A stretch of 27,685 nt of DNA, taken from Candidatus Wallbacteria bacterium. Its GTDB lineage: Bacteria; Muiribacteriota; JAQTZZ01. The position numbers were made by a program, and so were the translations under genes. Shown one piece after another: positions 23,138-27,685 of the stretch (its first letter is position 1; every line of letters starts with the position of its first letter). The notes beneath the pieces were generated by a model that was not told where the DNA came from, did no database searches, and saw nothing but the letters and a program-made list of their open reading frames with translations. The stretch is taken from positions 1 to 27,685 of the forward strand of contig JAQTZZ010000053.1 of assembly GCA_028687545.1 (NCBI GenBank). Direction: 5' to 3'.

Positions 23138-23785
23138 ATGGCTATCGATGTGATCATCGCCGACGACCATGCCATAGTCAGGGCTGGGATCAAGTCAGTC
23201 ATCGAAAAAAAGGCCATTGACATCCGTGTGATCGGGGAAGCCTCCAATGGCGAAGAACTGCTGAAACTTGCTCGTACCAGCCCGGCTGATGTCTATATTT
23301 TGGATATTTCCATGCCTCTTTTAAACGGAATTCAGGCAGTGAGTGAAATTCTCAAGATCAACCCACAAAGCAAGGTGATTATTCTGTCCATGCACGACAG
23401 CAGGTCTTTCGTGGAAAAGGCGCTGCAGGCCGGCGCCAAAGGTTATATCCTGAAAGACAACGCCTCAGAGGAAATCGTGCCTGGAATCCGCGAGGTAACC
23501 AGCAACAGGTTTTATCTGTCACCGCCGATTTCCAATTTCATTGTGGAGGGTTTTCTCAACAGGGACTCCCAGGCCGGGAAGAATTCCAACGAACTGACCC
23601 TGCGGGAGCGGGAAGTGCTGCAGTTGATCGCAGAAGGCTTCAGCAACAAGGAAATCGCGTCAAGAATGAGGCTCGCCCTCAACACTGTGAATGCTCACAG
23701 GAAAAACATCATGGAAAAACTGAATATTCACAAACAGGCAGACCTGATCCGCTATGCGATCAAGGAAGGCCTGGTCGAACCTTAA
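23138..23785 (+). CDS. NarL/FixJ-type response regulator (REC + LuxR HTH)
   Basis: This 215-residue regulator has a receiver domain with Asp9-Asp10, phosphoacceptor Asp56 in YILDISMP, Ser84 and Lys106, and a LuxR helix-turn-helix (about 150-210) with LTLREREVLQLIAEGFSN and LALNTVNAHRKNIMEKL. It resembles the regulator at 21482-22162 in length and motif spacing, so they may be paralogues. GAGGAG precedes the ATG by 6 nt. It follows the DHp-REC gene by 86 nt. Its stop codon overlaps that of the convergent DUF4402 gene. Confidence 0.93.
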   Translation: MAIDVIIADDHAIVRAGIKSVIEKKAIDIRVIGEASNGEELLKLARTSPADVYILDISMPLLNGIQAVSEILKINPQSKVIILSMHDSRSFVEKALQAGAKGYILKDNASEEIVPGIREVTSNRFYLSPPISNFIVEGFLNRDSQAGKNSNELTLREREVLQLIAEGFSNKEIASRMRLALNTVNAHRKNIMEKLNIHKQADLIRYAIKEGLVEP

Positions 23786-24270
23786 TTGTAACTGACAATC
23801 AGTGAATTTGACCCTGTGTAGGAACCTTCAGCCTGACCGGCCGAGAGATGCAGAGTGCAGCCTACAAAAACAGTCAAAGAACTATTTCCATGTGATACTG
23901 AGCAAATCCGGTCCGTTCCAGGCCCTCCTGTGCTGAGCAGGAATTCATCAGCAGCTATTCTGTCCCTGCTGCTTCCGAGGCTGACTGAAGCTTCCTGAAT
24001 CGTGAGCATGCAGTTGAAATCAGATCCGCTGATTTTGAATGCCGCAGCTTGGCCGGATTCAGTAGCGCAGTTTACGGGTGGAACCCGAATTTCCCTGGCT
24101 GTGTCCGGGACTTGGGCCGAAACCGCGACCAGGTGAGATACGGCAATCGCAGAGCACGCAGGGAGCACTTTTGCTGAAAAGCAGAAATGGTTTTCAGCCT
24201 GAATCTGTGAAAAATCGAATAAAATTGCAAAAATAGCCAGTAAGACTACTCTGAATGTTCTGATTTCCAT
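23782..24270 (-). CDS. DUF4402-family secreted protein, cysteine-rich
   Basis: This 162-residue protein has a signal peptide (cleavage after SQIQA, about residue 25) and ends with the DUF4402 tail FVGCTLHLSAGQAEGSYTGS followed by LIVSYN, shared with the two plus-strand paralogues. It carries several extra cysteines (HFCF, LPAC, NCAT, FNCM, RICS) absent in them, and lacks their SITLVGNM strand. DUF4402 proteins are small beta-sandwich envelope proteins, and the penultimate tyrosine resembles fimbrial subunits. It may be an alternative or tip subunit of the fibre made by the chaperone-usher genes downstream, but it lies on the opposite strand. The ribosome site (AAGGGAG) is very close to the ATG. 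Confidence 0.75.
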   Translation of the reverse strand: MEIRTFRVVLLAIFAILFDFSQIQAENHFCFSAKVLPACSAIAVSHLVAVSAQVPDTAREIRVPPVNCATESGQAAAFKISGSDFNCMLTIQEASVSLGSSRDRIAADEFLLSTGGPGTDRICSVSHGNSSLTVFVGCTLHLSAGQAEGSYTGSNSLIVSYN

Positions 24271-24752
24271 ACTCCCTTGCCTATTTATTTACATAACTAG
24301 CATAAAGTGTGCCGGATTCCCCGGTAATTTGTCAGCCCCTTTACAATGGATTGCCCCGCTTCCTGAATTTAATGGGATAATTTTGATCGACCAGTTAATT
24401 CAGCAGCAATTTGATTGGGAACAGGAAATCTTTACCCCGAACAGCGGGTAAGAAAGAAACGATTACCTCAGAAAAGGGTTAGTTGTTAATCACAGTGCCG
24501 CAGGAATAAACAGCTCAGGGTCCTCAGGAAACTTGAAATTCTCTAACCTAAATCTGACGTTATGTTACCTGTTTGTATTTATCGCATCGCCATTTAATTC
24601 CAATGGTTTAGTTATTTCAGGCGATTCACAAGCCTTCGGTTATCCTACATAATTAAATTAGGAATTAGAAAGAAAATGCAGAATCCTGACCGGCGGGAAA
24701 AAGAGGTGTAAAAGTTCAACCGGGAAAGTAAATAAAAAATTTTGGAGGCCAT
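24271..24752. other. Divergent spacer between DUF4402 genes, no gene seen
   Basis: This 482-nt stretch has no convincing ORF. It holds a small inverted repeat (TTACCC 24431-24436 with GGGTAA 24445-24450) and a good ribosome site TTGGAGG just before the ATG at 24753. It must carry promoters for both DUF4402 genes, but I see no clear -35/-10 pair. A long untranslated leader for the plus-strand pilin is possible. Confidence 0.5.
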
Positions 24753-25256
24753 ATGTTTAAGAAAACCACAGTCATGATCCTGATGTTCGCTCTCTTTTCT
24801 CCTGCAATGCTGTATGCCAAGCACTCTCCTGTTTCTTCTCCTTTCAGTTTCTCATTAAAAGTCCAGCCTGCGATCTCCATCACCCTGGTCGGTAACATGG
24901 CATTCTCAGCCGTCTCAGTACCGGCAGCGGCTACAGATGTAATACTCCTTCCCTTGGCCAGCAATACCAACGGAAACGGCAGTGCGGCTTCATTTACAGT
25001 TACTGGAAAAGCTGGTGAATATTTCACAGCCTCTGTCCAGAATGCTACAACAGTTCTCGGTATCGGCGAAGCGCTGGCTAACCCCATGTCAGCCGACAGT
25101 TTTCTGATCGGCGAAGGCGGAGCAGGCTCATATCCTTACATAGGCACTTTCGGAGTTAGTAACACAATTTATGTAGGCTGCACGCTGCATATGACGGCCT
25201 CCCAGGCAGCTGGCGACTACGCTGGCTCGAACAGCCTGCTCGTAAGCTACAACTGA
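24753..25256 (+). CDS. DUF4402-family putative fimbrial subunit 1
   Basis: This 167-residue protein has a signal peptide ending near residue 22 (AMLYA), an N-terminal strand FSLKVQPAISITLVGNMAF that could act as the donor strand between subunits, an Asn/Gly turn NTNGNGSAA, and the end YVGCTLHMTASQAAGDYAGS then LLVSYN. A penultimate aromatic residue is typical of chaperone-dependent pilins. Together with the paralogue at 25407, the chaperone at 26091 and the usher at 26873 it suggests a fibre subunit exported through the periplasm. GGAGG precedes the ATG and a strong terminator follows, so it can be made in excess, as expected for a major subunit. Confidence 0.82.
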   Translation: MFKKTTVMILMFALFSPAMLYAKHSPVSSPFSFSLKVQPAISITLVGNMAFSAVSVPAAATDVILLPLASNTNGNGSAASFTVTGKAGEYFTASVQNATTVLGIGEALANPMSADSFLIGEGGAGSYPYIGTFGVSNTIYVGCTLHMTASQAAGDYAGSNSLLVSYN

Positions 25257-25285
25257 GATGCTGGAATTTCGAGCTCCAGGTCCGC

Positions 25286-25313
25286 AAACCCCCGGCAACG
25301 GGGGTTTTGCTTT
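25286..25313 (+). terminator. Strong intrinsic terminator after pilin-like gene 1
   Basis: AAACCCCCG (25286-25294) and CGGGGGTTT (25299-25307) form a perfect 9-bp stem closed by a GCAA tetraloop and followed by TGCTTTT. It ends the first DUF4402 transcript 30 nt after the stop codon. The following gene therefore needs its own promoter. Confidence 0.88.
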
Positions 25314-25361
25314 TCCCGGTCCCGCGAAAATTTGCAGTCTGATCTGATTGCTTGAAATTCA

Positions 25362-25370
25362 TGGTATAAT
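25362..25370 (+). promoter_or_regulatory. Extended -10 promoter of pilin-like gene 2
   Basis: TGGTATAAT (25362-25370) is a perfect extended -10 (TG, one base, TATAAT). No good -35 lies at 16-18 nt, as is common for this class. It lies between the terminator and the ATG at 25407, giving a leader of about 30 nt. Confidence 0.55.
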
Positions 25371-25406
25371 CAAACTCAATCAGGAAAAATAAAATAGCGA
25401 AACAAG

Positions 25407-25928
25407 ATGTTCATTAAAATCACGATATTGATTTTGATCCTGTTGCTTACTCTCTTTTCTTCCGACATTCTGGATGCCGAGACTTTTTCCGTTTCTTCAT
25501 CCACCGATTTTTCCGTTGAGAAACAGCCGGAGCTCTCCATCACACTGGTCGGAAACATGGTGTTTTCTCCAGTCTCAGTACCTTCGACGGCAACCGATAT
25601 TCAGCTTCTTCCCCTGGCAGTCAACACCAATGGCAATGGCAGTGCGGCTCAATTTACTGTCAGCGGAAAACCAGGGCAGTGTTTTATAGTCACAGTACAG
25701 GATGAAGCAACCTATCTCACCTTGGGCACTGCGAACCCAATTTTGATCGATAGATTCAGGCTCGGCGAAGGCGAAGGTGGATGCGGAGATGGTGGTGAAA
25801 GGCTGTATATCAGCACTTTCAGGACAGGCGGCAATACCATCTATGTCGGCTGTACTCTGCACATGGCAGCCTTTCAGGCAGCAGGCAGCTACACAGGTTC
25901 CAACAACCTGCTTTTAAGCTACAATTAA
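25407..25928 (+). CDS. DUF4402-family putative fimbrial subunit 2
   Basis: This 173-residue protein is a clear paralogue of the gene at 24753. It shares the N-terminal strand SITLVGNMVFSPVSVP, the NTNGNGSAA turn and the end YVGCTLHMAAFQAAGSYTGS then LLLSYN. The signal peptide ends near residue 24 (DILDA). A Gly/Glu-rich insert (LGEGEGGCGDGGE) with an extra cysteine distinguishes it. The ATG lacks a good ribosome site (an AGGA is about 20 nt away), so it may be translated weakly and serve as a minor subunit. The chaperone gene follows 162 nt later on the same strand. Confidence 0.82.
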   Translation: MFIKITILILILLLTLFSSDILDAETFSVSSSTDFSVEKQPELSITLVGNMVFSPVSVPSTATDIQLLPLAVNTNGNGSAAQFTVSGKPGQCFIVTVQDEATYLTLGTANPILIDRFRLGEGEGGCGDGGERLYISTFRTGGNTIYVGCTLHMAAFQAAGSYTGSNNLLLSYN

Positions 25929-25939
25929 CTGGATTGCGC

Positions 25940-25977
25940 ACAGATTTATTGTTTTTACATAAGTGATCTGTTATTAT
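25940..25977 (+). promoter_or_regulatory. Hairpin and candidate promoter before the chaperone gene
   Basis: ACAGAT (25940-25945) pairs with ATCTGT (25966-25971) just after the pilin 2 stop, followed by TATTATT: a weak terminator. The same bases contain TTGTTT (25949-25954), a 17-nt spacer and TATTAT (25972-25977), a possible promoter for the chaperone and usher genes with a leader of about 107 nt. The two readings are not exclusive. Confidence 0.35.
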
Positions 25978-26090
25978 TAACTTCATCCTGTTGAAACCAT
26001 CGGTCACTTCATTCCTGCGAGTTTAATCTCCAGAACGTCGGCAAAGCGGGGAAGCAGGACTTACTGAAATACAGCTTATCTGGAGGCATC

Positions 26091-26876
26091 ATGACAATCA
26101 AACACATGTTTCTGTTTGTCTTTTTAGTCAGCTTCTGCTTTCCACTTTTTGCGGAAAACATGAATTACTCCATCTCACCCACCATGTTCGAATTGAACCT
26201 GGCAGAAGGAAATGCCGGGGTCCTGGTGATTTCCAACAAGTCGTCAATGCCGTGCAGGCTGCAGATCGAACCGAGTTACTTCACTCCAGGCCAGCTGCTC
26301 CTGGGAGAACATTTGAAACCAGAGACTGCCGGTCTGGAAGACATTTCTCCGCAGATCCTGGTAAGCCCGAAAGTCGTGAGACTCGCGCCCTTTTCCAAGC
26401 GCGAAGTCCGCTACTGGATCAAGCCGTCCGCAAAAACAGCGGGTGAATACAGGGCAAGCCTTGTTTTCAGGCCGCAGACAGGGGAAGTGGAGAGCAATTC
26501 CACTGAAGTCAAAGGTGTGGAAACAAAAATGTCCTGGAATCTGATTATCAGGGTTCCGGTCTATGCCACGAGCGGCGAGCGCGGCCTGTCCGAACTGGCT
26601 GTGAAACCTGAGTTCATCTCTCAGGGGCAGACCGAGGAAGTCAGGCTCTGGATTACAAATCCCACTCCCTGGAGATATCCGGTTAAGTTCGAATTTCTGG
26701 GTTCAGACAATTCTCTTCTCGCTGCCAGGGAAACAGTGGTGCTTAGGGAAAGCCGCTGCGAACTGACAGTCAGCTTGAATAAAAAGTCCAGGGGCGGAGT
26801 GCTGGTCCGCTGGTCGTCATATCTGCCGAATGTTCCCGGCAAGCCCGGAGAGATCAGGATTCCCGGTTCGAAATGA
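26091..26876 (+). CDS. PapD-like periplasmic chaperone of a chaperone-usher system
   Basis: This 261-residue protein has a signal peptide (cleavage near residue 21, LFA) and two immunoglobulin-like domains. Domain 1 starts YSISPTMFELNLAEGNAGVL, matching the first strands of PapD-type chaperones, and has the G1-strand-like segment SPKVVRLAPFSKREVRYWI followed by EYRASLVFRP. Domain 2 (about 160-261) contains LAVKPEFISQG and LWITNPTPWRYPVKFEF. Chaperones of this kind lend a strand to fibre subunits and hand them to the usher. GGAGG lies 4 nt before the ATG. Its stop overlaps the usher start (ATGA), so they are translationally coupled. Similarity to classical FGS/FGL chaperones is moderate. Confidence 0.75.
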   Translation: MTIKHMFLFVFLVSFCFPLFAENMNYSISPTMFELNLAEGNAGVLVISNKSSMPCRLQIEPSYFTPGQLLLGEHLKPETAGLEDISPQILVSPKVVRLAPFSKREVRYWIKPSAKTAGEYRASLVFRPQTGEVESNSTEVKGVETKMSWNLIIRVPVYATSGERGLSELAVKPEFISQGQTEEVRLWITNPTPWRYPVKFEFLGSDNSLLAARETVVLRESRCELTVSLNKKSRGGVLVRWSSYLPNVPGKPGEIRIPGSK

Positions 26877-27685
26877 TTGCATCCCCACGACTGCAGGTTT
26901 TCCTCGTTTTATTATATTTTGCTGGAATGGCTGCTGCAGAGGAAAAGACGGCACCCAAGCTGGAAGAAGGCTACATCGGGCTTTATCTCGGGCAGCAGCT
27001 GATAGTGCATGTATACCGTGTGTTGCTCGACGATGACGAGCAGCCATACCTGCCTGTGCGGGACCTGTTGACTGCATGGCTCGAATTAACTGAAGAAACA
27101 TCCATTGTTTCAGCCTCAAAACCCGTGTATCTGCTCAATCCGGGCCGGCAGGTCTATTCTCTGGATTTCGACCTGAAAACCGCGTCCTGCAATGGAGTTG
27201 CTTTTGCTCTCCCGCCGGATACGCTGATCATGAACGGCAATGAGCTGTGGCTGCGTTTTGATCAGCTCGACAAATGGCTTCCTCTGAAATCACGCTGGGA
27301 TTTGAATCAGTATTCCCTGTTCCTCTATCCCCAGTATAAAACCAGAGGCCAGGTTCAGGCTGAACGCCGGTCCATGCTGTCAGACGAAGCAACAAGGCAG
27401 GCGGAAGCTGAACTCCTGGGATCAGCGGAAGTCCGCCTTCCCGAATACGGAGCCTTATCCGTCAAATCGATCCTGAAACTTAATTATCCTCTAAAAGTCG
27501 ATCCGAAACCAGCCGGATTCGAGAGCGCCACTGAACTGAACTGGGATCTTCCGCAGGGTAACCTTTATCTCAATTGCAATAACCTGGACCTTGAATTCGC
27601 ATCTCTCACCCATGGAACAGAAAATGATCCGAAAAAATGGACGCTCGGGGACACGCTCGGAGACTCCACCCGCCTCTTCAGCGCC
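26873..27685 (+). CDS. Putative outer-membrane usher, 5' part
   Basis: The window ends after 271 codons. ATG at 26873 overlaps the chaperone stop as ATGA. A signal peptide ends near residue 22 (GMAAA), followed by a domain with GLYLGQQLIVHVYRV, DEQPYLPVRDLLTAWLEL and later ELWLRFDQLDKWLP, LNQYSLFLYP and LYLNCNNLDLEF, which is like the usher N-terminal domain that receives chaperone-subunit complexes, then the first barrel strands. Full-length ushers are 750-900 residues. Coupling to the chaperone gene is the main support; sequence similarity alone is modest. Confidence 0.6.
   Translation, partial: MIASPRLQVFLVLLYFAGMAAAEEKTAPKLEEGYIGLYLGQQLIVHVYRVLLDDDEQPYLPVRDLLTAWLELTEETSIVSASKPVYLLNPGRQVYSLDFDLKTASCNGVAFALPPDTLIMNGNELWLRFDQLDKWLPLKSRWDLNQYSLFLYPQYKTRGQVQAERRSMLSDEATRQAEAELLGSAEVRLPEYGALSVKSILKLNYPLKVDPKPAGFESATELNWDLPQGNLYLNCNNLDLEFASLTHGTENDPKKWTLGDTLGDSTRLFSA

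Noticed and set aside
13817-24727. Shared 12-mer TCAACCGGGAAA at 13817-13828 and 24716-24727
   Set aside because: Exact 12-mer matches are expected by chance many times in a window of this size; flanks do not match.

Overview
The window looks like a chromosome segment of a diderm (Gram-negative-type) bacterium. It carries a lipoprotein with a lipobox, a beta-barrel protein ending in phenylalanine, and a periplasmic chaperone with the start of an outer-membrane usher. The gene mix (several C-type-lectin-fold proteins, DUF4402 secreted proteins, an AAA/DUF4143 ATPase, glycogen enzymes) suggests an uncultured candidate phylum rather than a well-studied proteobacterium. I cannot assign taxonomy from the sequence alone. 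No tRNA, rRNA, CRISPR array, transposase or reverse transcriptase was seen.

Layout. 1-391: 5' end of a peptide-type ABC transporter binding lipoprotein (minus). 392-711: divergent control region with two hairpins. 712-1665: CbiM-type metal uptake protein (plus). 1724-2926: AAA/DUF4143 ATPase (plus). 3091-4539: MFS transporter (minus). 4601-4655: heptamer-repeat hairpin. 4709-11913: a tight minus-strand operon made of a lipoprotein with a rearranged FGE/SUMF1 domain, a four-domain DUF1566 protein, a beta-barrel outer-membrane protein and a second FGE/SUMF1 protein. 11980-15985: TPP enzyme, 4-OT tautomerase, DJ-1/PfpI protein, cupin and a second DJ-1/PfpI protein (minus), with a terminator inside. 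16015-16096: a second heptamer-repeat hairpin. 16081-20891: anti-sigma-type kinase, STAS antagonist, glycogen debranching enzyme and AGE-family sugar epimerase (minus). 21066-23785: a VOC protein and a small signalling cluster with two NarL-type response regulators around a membrane-anchored DHp-REC protein that has no ATPase domain. 23782-27685: three DUF4402 proteins, a PapD-like chaperone and the beginning of an usher.

How the genes may work together. The 3' end looks like a chaperone-usher fibre system whose subunits are DUF4402 proteins instead of classical pilins. The lectin-fold operon probably makes a surface or envelope assembly: lipoprotein, beta barrel and two lectin-fold proteins without signal peptides. 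The RsbV/RsbW-like pair sits directly behind the glycogen genes, so carbohydrate storage may be tied to a partner-switching regulator. The DJ-1, cupin, tautomerase and TPP genes suggest handling of small reactive carbonyl or 2-oxo acid compounds; this is inference.

Most notable: (1) the FGE/SUMF1 domain in the 9478-11913 gene has its two halves in reversed order, a circular permutation; (2) the DUF4402 chaperone-usher locus; (3) two long hairpins built from tandem heptamers of different sequence, one of which supplies the stop codon of a gene; (4) a hybrid-kinase-like protein without its ATPase domain; (5) two genes with promoter-like elements placed so that the mRNA would start at or within about 2 nt of the ATG.
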